Source: Todiramphus chloris collaris
Lineage: Eukaryota; Chordata; Aves; Coraciiformes; Alcedinidae
Assembly (NCBI GenBank): GCA_025345505.1
Contig: JANVCC010000073.1
Coordinates: forward strand, 11,827,108 to 11,891,107
DNA length: 64,000 bases
Direction: 5' to 3'
The translations under genes were made by a program, and so were the position numbers. Under the pieces are notes generated by a model. It was not told the DNA's origin. It did not search any database and saw only the letters and a list, made by a program, of their open reading frames with translations. Positions 24,064 through 33,990 of this stretch are shown one piece after another; within the stretch, counting starts at the first letter, position 1, and every line of letters starts with the position of its first letter.

Positions 24064-27000
24064 ATGGCAAACACTTGAAGTGTTAGATAGGGAGTTCAAT
24101 GCAATAAGATGTTCCCGCTGTTTTCAGTCTGTCTCTGCAAAAGATGGAAAATAATGTATTCCTCTTCTTTCCCTGTGCTGCTGCAGTGCTCTGCTTCAGG
24201 CTCCTAGCAGTGCCAAGTGCCCTGGACCTACTAAGGGAAACTGAAGGAGACTGTGATTTAATGGCAAGACATTGAAGAGCTATGCACACCTTTGCCAGCT
24301 CTAGAAGCATCAGTCTTGGGAAATCAAATGGCTGAAGTGAGTCCCAGCTCCTGGAGTCATGGGAATTATTGAGAATTTTTAAATCTGAAGAAATGTAGTC
24401 TCTACTAGTGGACAGCTATGGGAAGCTTCTCCTAGCTCCATCCCCCAAAGGCTGGGACAACATCTTCCTGCCTCTGAGCAGCAGCCAGCACATAGGGAGC
24501 TGTGCAGGTACTGTCTGAAAAGTGAGGATCCTCTGGATCTTCTTTATGGCTGGCACTGCTTTAAGGAAGGAAACAATCTCCATGTTTTCAGTTATTTTAG
24601 GAGCTGACACCATGCAACACCAAGTGCTCCAGCAGCATTGTTCAGGAATGGACTTCACCCTTTAGGTTGCTCCAGATCCAGCCCCAGCTCCACTCCAGTG
24701 GTGTCTCAAGGAGACTTGAGAACACTTGGTCTAAATTTTGCTTTTCCCCATGAAGCCTTGCAGTGATCCACCCTTGGCAGAAATTACGCCAAGGTATTAT
24801 CCTTCAGTGCTGTGTCAGGGAAAGCTGTAACTCCCACCCCAGTCCTATTCTGGACAGATTTGGAAATTTGGACCCCTCAGCACATACAGTAGCTAATGCC
24901 CTCACTACTGGCAGGGGGCTATCTGCACTGTGCCTCTGATGGGGTTTCACACCATGTGCCAGCACTGAAACCAAGCACAGAGTGCTTTTCCTGTGAGCAG
25001 TGGTCCTTTAAGAATAAGGCTTTTAAATATAACAGGTTTGATGAAACCCCCAATTCATTAATTTTTAAATCCCAGCTTATTCTCATCCTCTGCTTCTAGG
25101 TGTATATCCCCAAAACTCCCTGAGTGTTTATGCAATCTTGAAATTTAATCCTTAAAGAATACATTAAAAATTTAGTTCCTTGGGCAGTCTTGTGATTTTG
25201 GAGGCTGAAGTCTGAAGGAAAAAACAAACATCATAAGGCACATGGTGAGACAGTGAGAACCAGCAGTGTTTCATGCTGCTGGAACTGGGACATCAGAAGC
25301 CCTGTTCTGATCTCTCTGGGACAGTGCCAGCCTGCACCAGCCTGGGGCATTTATAATGATGACTGAAAGAGCATGATGCTGAGCAGTTTTGCTGCAGAAG
25401 AAGATGGGGCTGCACCGCTGGGGTGGACACAGCACCACTGCCTTGTGGGAGCTGAGCTAGGGCATCAGTTTTGCCCTGGCAGGGCAAAGCCAGCCTCAGC
25501 AGATTCTAAGCTCTGGAGACACATGCTTTCATCTTGATGTCTATGCATTAGATTCTGACGCAAGCCCTGGAGCATGAGCTGTGGAATCCCCTTGACTTTC
25601 ACAGCCCGTTACCAGTGACATTAGTGCACATGTATGCCCCTGCTTGGGACCTGCAGTAGTGCTGGCTGCATGCTCTCTGCAAGCTCCACACTTTCCACTG
25701 CATGAACTGATGGACTTGTGCTTTCATGGCCTTTGAGTAGCTACTGACATCCCTGATTTTCCCATGTTAAGAGAAGGCAAAGGCCTCCATTTTTTTCAAG
25801 GCAAGGACTTCTGCTTGTGATCCACAGACTTGCATCATCCATGGATTACTGCTTGGGATAAGGGAAAAGATAAAGTGTCTGAAGTCTGTACATGTGCAGG
25901 GTGAAATTCCTGAGGGGATTTTCGCTCCTGGGGAAAATTCAAAGGCTTTAAAAGCCTCTCATGTATGGCTTCTGACTGCCAAGGAATGGGGTAGGCCCTG
26001 AGCCATGGAATCATTGGCACAAAGCTTCCAGATACTTGCAAGCCCAGCTGAAGGTCTGTTTCCCCTTTGTACATTTTCAAGTCCATGGCCTCATTCAACT
26101 GCTGGGCAATCTGTGGGTTCTCAGCAGACCACCCAAAAGCCCACTCATCACCTGAGGAATACCTATCATACTTCACAGCCCTGCTGCCTGCTGCTGCTGG
26201 GCTGGAGCAGTTGTGGAGGAAAGTCTGCAGTCGCATTTCCCCGGCAAGAGAAGTTCCATCCAGCCTTCAAAAAGGCATGAATTGCCCTCAAGAATTCACA
26301 CCAGTTCTGAGGAAAAAATACCACCTCCTATACAAAAAGGTGAAAAGACAGGGAAAAAGTTATAAACAGCTCAAACAGTGACCACTGAGAATAGAAATCT
26401 GCCCCTGACCATGGCTTCCTTTCTGCAGTGCACGCCTGAACTGCAGATGCCTGCTGCTGGCCCTGCTGTGCTGGAGCTGGACCCTAGGAAAAGCCCAGGA
26501 AAATGTTCCACCCCTAGGGCTGGGGACACTTCTTGGGGATGGCGGCATCCTCAACCCCGGGTGGGAGTCCCTGTACCAAAAGTAGGGAGTGCTTGAGCAA
26601 GGGGCAGAGAGGCAAAATCCCAGGAACACTAATGATCTCCTATCCCAAAGCTGCTTGCCTGAGCTCAAGCCTCTCCTGGGATCTGCCAGAGCCAGCTCCC
26701 TTCACTGGCCTCAGTGAAGGGGCCTTCCTGGGTGATGTTACTCCCACCAGCCCCCTGGGAATGCAGCTGTAGTCCTCCTGGGACAGACAAAGGCCATTTC
26801 TGACCCCAGATACATCCTTTCAGCTTGCTGCCCTTTGATTCATGTTGTCAGAGACTACCCAGGACTAGAGGCTCATTGCACATACCAGAACTACATGTCC
26901 TGCTGCCACCAGTGCTCCCACTCCTGCAGGGTCCCCACTGTGGAAGAATTTACAGTGTAGGCAGGGAACCAGGACATGAATGCGTGCCAAGACTGAGAAT

Positions 27001-29382
27001 GCCAATATCTGAACACCTTCAGTTTCCTCCTCCAAATAAATCACCACATGACTCTAATTATTGCACTTGCCTTGGGTACACACCAGCTTCATACTGAAAA
27101 TTAGTGTGCAGAATTTATTACTGCTGACCCTTGATCTTTCATTTTTTATATGTAAACATGTTTACTTCATTGCAATGTAGATTAAGGAAGGCCACAGGCA
27201 GCCTCTGGTTTCACTTCGGGAGAATCTGGTTGCCAGGGCTCCAGTGGTGCAGCTGATATTGGGAGCTGGTCCGTGCTGGGTCCTGCACCTTTCCATGCTG
27301 AATGCAAGTTGAAGTCTGGCTGAATCGTATTTGATTTCACCACACATTTTCTCTGGCTGTGGATTTGTGGTTGTTTAGACACCAACACTAAAGAGATGGT
27401 GATGTGAACGTGCTATTTTCCCTGGACAGGCAGGCTGCAGCAGAGCTTATAACCCTGGTAGATGCTACAGGAGTGAGAGGTTTCTGGGCTTTTAATCTTT
27501 CCTAAATAAATGGACATTTCTGTAGGTATGAATCAGCTCTTGCTTTCAGAAAATGTCTTTTTTTATACTACAAGAGCCTCTGGCCTCCAGTGCCCAGTTT
27601 GCATTTAATCTTCAACTATTGTGAAAACATCTCTCGCACAGCCTGGGAACATGATGCAGAGCTGAAACCTTTCTTGCTCATTTTGCTTTTACAGACAGCA
27701 GTGCAGTATGACTTCTGCAAGGAGATGGCACCCTGGCCACTGGTGCAAGAAGGGCCTTGGCAGCTGCTCTGGTGCAAGCAGGAAGCTCAGCAGGGGTAGG
27801 AGCCAAGCTAACAGGCCCTGCTACACTGGAGGCATTCAGAAACATCACTATCCACCACAAGCACAAAGACACATCCACAGCAAGGGACGACACACACACG
27901 TCTGAACACCTGGACTGGCAACACATGTGCATCCCAGCAGAGCATCTCCTGCTGAGTCACAGCTGATGCAGCCCTTGGCTGTGAGGTATGAGATGTATGG
28001 AGCAGAGTAGGGAGCAGAGAAGGTCCAGGTATGAGAGGACATGGAGCAGGCACATGTCCAGTGTGCTTATGGTTCCTCCCAGTCAGGGTAGACAGGCCAG
28101 ATGGGGAAAAGGCTGAGGATAGGGGAAGGCAAAACTGAGGCAAGGAAGTCCCAGGGCTTCCTGATTGCACCAGTACCATCGTATGCAGCACTGTCCCAGG
28201 CTGGGCAGCCCAGCTTCTTGCGCACACACATTCCATGACCACACCAAGCTGGGCACCAGGGGCGAACCAGGCATACACTGGCAGCACCTGATCCCCAGGA
28301 GTTACAAGAGCAATCCACATTGGCTCAATCCATCAAAGCTCTTTTCCCATTTCTGCTAATGTCAAGGTGCCAAGAACATCCCTGCTTGCAGCTCAGGCAT
28401 ACCTGAAGTGTGTCTCATTCAGTGCAAGGTAACGGGGAGGCCACAGCTATGATGAACAATTCATCTTCCCCGTGCGTCCAGTGTCCCGCTCCCACAAGCA
28501 GACAGTGAACCATGTCACTACAGCCCAGGGCCGAGGGGGAAGATGACACCTCAGGCTGCACATTGCCCCTTCCTCCGGCTGGGGGAGGAAGGATGGTCTG
28601 CACTCCCCAGTTCACCAGGGCATCTCCAGCACCATGGCATCAGGCCATGAAAATCACCCATGAAATACAGAGGATGGGATACATTCCTCTTATCACTTCT
28701 GACCAGTATATGTCTGCATTTTGGGACACATGAAGAGGGGGGACACCTGGACAAAGCCCTCCTTGTTAACCAGCTGGAAGAAGAAAGCACAGGCAGGCCA
28801 GCAGCAGCCCATCTGCTGTCTCCTTCAGACAATGGCTCATCTTTCACTTCCTCCCATCTCAACTCAAACAGAAATTGTTCATGCATGTGAGCATTTTGTA
28901 TTCCCATGCCCCATACATGACTGCAAAGCCCATTTTCCTCCTGGTGGCACTGATGCACATCTGACGGGAGTGAAGCTGGTCCAGCTACAGGGCTGAGAAA
29001 AACAGGAAAGTGGAAGACAAAAGAACAGAAAGGAAAGGAAGGGAAATGGAGAGACACCAGTTGGCCCACTAAAGCACCTCCTTCCCCCACATCTCCAGCT
29101 GCAACTGCTCCCTGAAACAGGACTGAAGCCAGACAGTGCTGAGCACCCACTTGCAGGTGTGCTGGCAGGATGGAGGGGGCAGGATGTGCCCCAGAGGTGT
29201 GTGACAGGAAATCTGTCAAGCCCCGAACCTGGCCAAGGGGAAACCTGCTTCCTGGGCACGTGCTGTCAGCAGGGACGGATGGGGAGGTGGCAGTGTTTCA
29301 TATCACCATGGCAACCTGTAGAGGATGGCTCCACCTTGCACATCCTGCATCTCAAGGATGAGTTTTGGCAAATCAATAACAC
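24064..29382. other. intergenic, no gene seen
   Basis: About 5.3 kb with many overlapping short frames but none with domain features. The longest, minus strand 28,551-29,219 (222 codons), overlaps several frames on both strands, which is typical of GC-richer non-coding DNA. No repeat recognised. Confidence 0.45.
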
Positions 29383-30191
29383 TGTCGCGGTTTAGGGTCA
29401 GGGCAGCCCCTTAAACCTATAACAGACGCTCTCTGTTAACCCCCCTCCCTCCCCAGAGGGGAAGAGAAAGGGAATAAGGGAGAGAGACCTAGCAATTAGA
29501 AAAGGAAACTAGAACAGCTTTAATGAAAAGGAAAATAATAATTATAAAAATGGAATATATACAAATATATACAAAACCAGTATCGAACCCAACCCCCCTG
29601 ATGGTAATTCCATCACCGTCACCACTGATGCTGTGGAGCAGGCACTGGGGGAGTCCCAGCCTGGGCCCCGCAGCAGACGGGAGCTGTGTTCAGGAGCTGG
29701 ATTCTGGTACCGGGTTCAGGAACACGCAGATTGGATCGAAGGCAGAACAGACAGAGTCCTCCTTGGGTGCTCCGAGGAAGGAACCGAAAGAGGACCCGAG
29801 CCAAGCCAAGCAAAAGCTGGCAAAGCAGTCCAAGAGGGGAGAAGAGCCCAGAGACCCTTCAGGTCCCTCAGCTCTAGACCAAATATGCCGTATATGGGCT
29901 GGAATACCTCGCTGGTCAGTTTAGAGTCACCCGTCCTGTCTGCTCCTCCCTGAAGGTGCAGCCTTTCACTTTCTGCACCCCCCAGTGTGGTACACAGGAC
30001 CCAGCAATGGCCTTGGTCTGCATACCAATCCTTGGTAGTAACTCTAAACATAAGGTGTTATCACTGATAGAAGCAGACACTGTCTGTGAGAACAGGCTGC
30101 TAACTTCAGAAAGTGCAGTTAATTAGAAGAACCAAGGTGAAAAGTAAAATTACTGAACAGAATTAGTTCTGTTTTCACTCAAACCAGGACA
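29383..30191 (-). repeat. ERV 3' LTR (809 bp)
   Basis: On the minus strand it starts TGTCCTGGTTTGAG and ends CCGCGACA. The partner copy is 35,938-36,746, the same length overall. Differences are scattered; the largest cluster lies around 29,628-29,665, where a 3-base indel and several substitutions occur. A TATA-like TATATATT and an ATTAAA poly(A) hexamer lie near the 29,520-29,575 part, which is the R/U5 side in viral orientation. Confidence 0.95.
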
Positions 30192-30202
30192 TTCCACCCC
30201 TT
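30192..30202 (-). other. ERV polypurine tract
   Basis: On the minus strand AAGGGGTGGAA directly abuts the LTR TGTCC. It is the expected plus-strand DNA primer and fixes the 3' LTR boundary. Confidence 0.85.
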
Positions 30203-30452
30203 ATTCCATACCATTTACGTCATACCCATCACTAGGTTATCATTCTTTATATAGAAAAGTTCATTGAGGTCATGATTGTAGATTTCCATCCATTGTAACA
30301 GTCTCTCAAAGATGGAATTCATCACAATTCGTGTCCACAGGTTGCAGATTCATCTCAGGAGGTTACTGGACACCACTTGATGCGGCTAGCTCCTGTCATC
30401 ACCATGATGTTATCCTGAAAGACACTTATCGAATACTGTTAATATTATGCAA
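30203..30452 (-). other. ERV post-pol non-coding segment
   Basis: About 250 bases between the end of integrase and the purine tract. There is no room for env and no open frame. This supports an element that lost, or never had, an envelope gene. Confidence 0.7.
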
Positions 30453-31501
30453 TTAATATACAGCTTTGAATCGAGTATTCTCACCCAGGGTTAAATTTCC
30501 TTGAGGTACACACTGTACTTCACCATCTTCCATCATCACCCACCAAGTACTTCCAGGTCCTTGAGCGAAAGCAGTCCCACGAATGGGTTTGCCTTTGCCC
30601 GAAGCAGGAAATACCCAAACAGTTTTCCCCAACAGATTCCTTTCATACACCACAGGGACTTTATCCCCTTCTACTGTGTGTAAGGGGTCTGACTGAGCAG
30701 GACCAGCTCGATTGATGGATCCTCTGGTGTTGACTAACCAGGTGGCTTGTGCTAAATGCTTGTCCCAGTTTTTAAAGGTTCCACCCCCCATTGCTTTTAA
30801 AGTAGTTTTTAACAATCCATTGTATCGTTAATTTTCCCAGGGGCTGGTGCATGATAGGGGATGTGATACACCCACTCGATACCGTGCTCTTTGACCCAAT
30901 TGTCTATGAGATTGTTTTTGAAATGAGTCCCATTGTCAGACTCAATTCTCTCTGGAGTACCATGTCGCCACAGGATCTGCTTTTCCAGGCCCAGGATGGT
31001 GTTCCGGGCAGTGGCGTGAGGTACAGGATGGGTTTCCAGCCAGCCAGTGGTTGCTTCCACCATTGTAAGCACATAGTGCTTACCCTGGCGGGTTTGAGGC
31101 AGTGTGATGTAATCAATCTGCCAGGCCTGCCCATACTTATACTTGGACCATCGTCCCCCATACCACAAAGGTCTGAACCGTTTCGCTTGTTTGATTGCGG
31201 CGCATGTTTCACAGTCGTGGATAACCTGCGCAATAGCATCCATGGTTAAATCCACCCCTCGGTCACGTGCCCATCTGTATGTTGCATCTCTTCCCTGATG
31301 CCCTGAAGTATCATGAGCCCACCGAGCTAAAAATAGTTCACCTTTATGTTCCCAGTCTAAGTCTGTCTGGAACACTTTAGCAGCCTGATCCACTTGCTGG
31401 TTGTTTTGATGTTCCTCAGTGGCTCGATGTTTAGGTACGTGGGCATCCACGTGACGGACTTTTACAGCTAGTTTCTCTATCCGAGCAGCGATGTCTTGTC
31501 A
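30453..31501 (-). pseudogene. pol: ERV integrase, frameshifted at the catalytic Glu
   Basis: The N-terminal zinc-binding HHCC module is visible as HDTSGH and CETC, followed by the core with QIDY (first Asp) and ESDNG (second Asp, codon 30,936-30,938). Thirty-five residues separate that Asp from codon 30,828-30,830, the place of the third acidic residue in a DD35E core. That codon reads Asn, and the frame shifts by one base there. The frame ends at a stop at 30,809, while the C-terminal domain continues open in the neighbouring frame from about 30,829 to the stop at 30,453 (WLVNTRGSINRAGPAQ, then WVFPASGKGKPIRGTAF). Integrase inserts viral DNA in the nucleus. This copy is dead. Confidence 0.92.
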
Positions 31502-32172
31502 CAGTGTGGCAGCCCAAATGGGTTTACCTCTGCGCTGCCAGTTATTCTGCTTCCACTGTTTTAGCCATCCCCACAAGGCATTTGCTGCCATCCATGAGTC
31601 AGTGTAGAGATAGAGCACTGGCCACTTTTCTCGCTCAGCAATATCTAAGGCCAGTTGGATGGCTTTTACCTCTGCAAACTGACTTGATTCACCTACTCCC
31701 TCAGCTGCTTCTGTTACTCGTCATGTGGGACTCCAAACAGCAGCTTTCCATTTTCAATGGTTTCCTACAAGACGGCAAGATCCATCAGTAAACAGAGCAT
31801 ATTGCTTATCATTATCTGATAACTGATTGTATGGTGGGGCTTCTTCAGCACGTGTCACCACCTGTTCTGGTGGCATTCCAAAGTCTTTACCTTCTGGCCA
31901 ATCCATGATCACCTCTAAGATTCCTGAACGACTGAGGTTCCCTACTCGAGTTCTCTGGGTGATTATGCAGCCCACTTACTCCATGTGGCATCGGTGGCAT
32001 GATGAGTGGAAGGGAATTTACCCTTGAACATCCAGTTTAGGACTGGTAACCTTGGTGCTAGGAGAAGCTGTGCTTCAGTACCGATCACTTCTGAAGCAGC
32101 TCGAACTCCTTCATATGCTGCCAATATTTCTTTTTCAGTTGGAGTGTAGTTGGCCTCAGAGCCTTTGTATCC
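31502..32172 (-). pseudogene. pol: ERV RT connection and RNase H, broken
   Basis: After the TGA at 32,173 the frame continues with a tether-like stretch (YTPTEKEILAAYEGVRA). It then shifts frame near 31,975 and resumes with the RNase H core (YALFTDGSC, and later LYLYTDSWMAANAL). Three in-frame TGA codons interrupt it, at 31,754, near 31,724, and at the boundary near 31,499. RNase H removes the RNA template strand during reverse transcription. The stops look like ordinary C-to-T or G-to-A decay. Confidence 0.85.
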
Positions 32173-32793
32173 TCAACTCCAAAATCCTAGGAGTCGACCT
32201 CGAGTTTCCCCTGGTGCTTTCTGCCAGAGGCTCCAGGTAGGACCATTATTCTCAGCTGCAGTATAGAGCACATTTTTAATGTCCTGTCCAGTTCGGACTG
32301 GACCAAGGGCTACTGCATGTACAATCTCTCGTTTGATCTGTTCAAAGGCCTGGTTTTGTTCAGGACCCCAATTAAAATTGTTTTTCTTTCGAGTCACTTC
32401 ATAGAGAGGTTTTACAATTTGACTGTAACCAGGAATGTGCATTCTCCAGAAACCTACAGCACCTAAGAAGGTTTGTGTTTCCTTTTTGTTAGTTGGTGGA
32501 GACATTGCTGTTATTCTGTTAACCACATCCATTGGGATCTGGCGACGCCCATCTTGCCATTTGATTCCCAAAAACTGGATCTCTCGTGCAGGTCCCCTGA
32601 CCTTGTTTCTTTTTATGGCAAAACCAGCGTCTAAAAGGATTTCAATTATTTTCTTACCTTTCTCAAAAACTTCTTCTGATGTATTACCCCACACAATGAT
32701 GTCATCAATGTATTGCAGGTGTTCTGGAGCTCCACCTTTCTCCAGTGCAGTGTGGATCAGTCCATGGCAAATGGTAGGGCTGTGTTTCCACCC
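32173..32793 (-). pseudogene. pol: ERV reverse transcriptase, palm/thumb part
   Basis: Continues in the same frame after the TAG at 32,794-32,796. The catalytic YIDD lies at 32,701-32,712 (QYIDDIIVWG). It is followed by GFAIKRNKVRGPAREIQFLG, the usual strand after the active site, then FLGAVGFWRMHIPGYSQI of the thumb/connection. The segment ends with a TGA after LLGFWS. Apart from these stops the domain looks intact. Confidence 0.9.
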
Positions 32794-33645
32794 CTAGGGC
32801 AGTCGATTCCAGGTGTATTGGACACCTCTCCAGGTGAAAGCAAACTGAGGCCTACACTCTGGTGCTATTGGAATAGAGAAAAATGCATTAGCAATGTCAA
32901 TGGTAGCATACCACTTAGCGGCCTTGGACTCCAGTTCATACTGGAGTTCCAACATGTCTGGCATGGCAGCACTCATTGCTGGCGTAACCTCGTTCAGGCC
33001 ACGATAGTCCACTGTTAATCTCCATTCCCCATTAGATTTCCTCACCGGCCATATAGGACTGTTAAAGGGTGAGTGAGTTTTGCTGACCACCCCTTGACTC
33101 TCTAGCTGACGGATCAGCTTCTGGATAGGAGCTAAAGAGTCTCTGTTGGTGCGATATTGCCGTCGATGCACCGTTCCAGTAGCAATTGGCACCTTTTGAT
33201 CCTCAACTCTCATCTTACCCACAACGGCAGACTCCTCTGAAAGGTTAGGTAGGACAGTCAGCTGTTTCTTGTCCTCAGTCTCTACAGCTGCTATACCAAA
33301 GACCCATCGATACCCTTTTGGGTCCTTATAATACCCTTTCTTGAGGAAGTCTATGCCAAGGACGCACGGAGCATCTGGACCAGTCGCTATAGGGTGCTTT
33401 TCCCATTTATTCCCAGTTAGACTCACTTCAGCATCTACTACAGTCAGTTCTTGAGATCCTCCTGTTATTCCAGTAATGGTAACAGATTCAGTCCCTATAT
33501 GATTCGATGGCAATAGGGTGCACTGTGCACCAGTATCTACAAGGGCTTTATACTTTTGTGGTTCTAACGTGCCAGGCCATCGAATCCACACAGTCGAATA
33601 AACTCTGTTGTCCCTCTCCTCCACCTGGCTGGAGGCAGGGCCCCT
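32794..33645 (-). pseudogene. pol: ERV protease and RT fingers/palm
   Basis: Open in frame from just after the TAG at 33,646 to the TAG at 32,794. An aspartic protease with VDTGAQC (DTG at 33,529-33,537) and a downstream hydrophobic CVLGIDFL segment comes first. RT follows: PIWPVRKSNGEWRLTVDYRG, then YATIDIANAFFSIPIAPE (motif A) and FAFTWRGVQYTW. The terminal TAG sits where RTs of this type carry Gln in the LPQG motif, so it looks like a simple CAG-to-TAG mutation. There is no ATG at the start. Translation would depend on reading through from gag. Confidence 0.92.
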
Positions 33646-33990
33646 CTAATTCCGAGGGTATTGTCCATAATTAGTAACTGGGTTTGTAAAGTTCACTGGG
33701 TTTACATGGTTCATCTGGTTAACAGGGTACATGGAGGTCATAGGAATTCCACCATTGACAGGATTTGCATTATTTACAGGATTTACATTATTTACAGGAT
33801 TGTTATTGATTACAGGAGTCACATTTTCATTCCCCCTACTCACATATTGACCTGAGGCCCATGTGGTTGGACCAGAGAACTGCTCATAGCGGACTGGAGC
33901 AGCCTCCCTTCTGAAAGAATTTCTTCTTTTTGGTTTACCTTGTAAGTAGAGTACTCGTGCCTGTAGAGCAGTGGTAGGTTTCCCATCCCA
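33646..33990 (-). pseudogene. gag: ERV gag C-terminal extension with NPVN repeats
   Basis: Same reading frame as gag (separated by one TGA at 33,991) and as pro (separated by one TAG at 33,646). It has a basic stretch (QGKPKRRNSFRREA), then about nine Asn-Pro-Val or near repeats (NPVNNVNPVNNANPVN, later NHVNPVNFTNPV). It occupies the place of nucleocapsid, but no CCHC zinc knuckle is present. I infer it is the Gag tail, cut off here by a point-mutated stop. The final TAG may be the element's normal gag/pol boundary. Confidence 0.75.

Noticed and set aside
28551-29219. 222-codon minus-strand ORF
   Set aside because: Overlaps several frames on both strands and has no recognisable domain; consistent with chance in GC-richer DNA.
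30192-30452. Possible env remnant in the ERV
   Set aside because: Only about 250 bases between integrase and the LTR and no open frame; env is absent.
33667-33835. Regular AT-rich repeats considered as a CRISPR-like or satellite array
   Set aside because: Units are short, irregular and in the gag reading frame; they encode the NPVN repeats.
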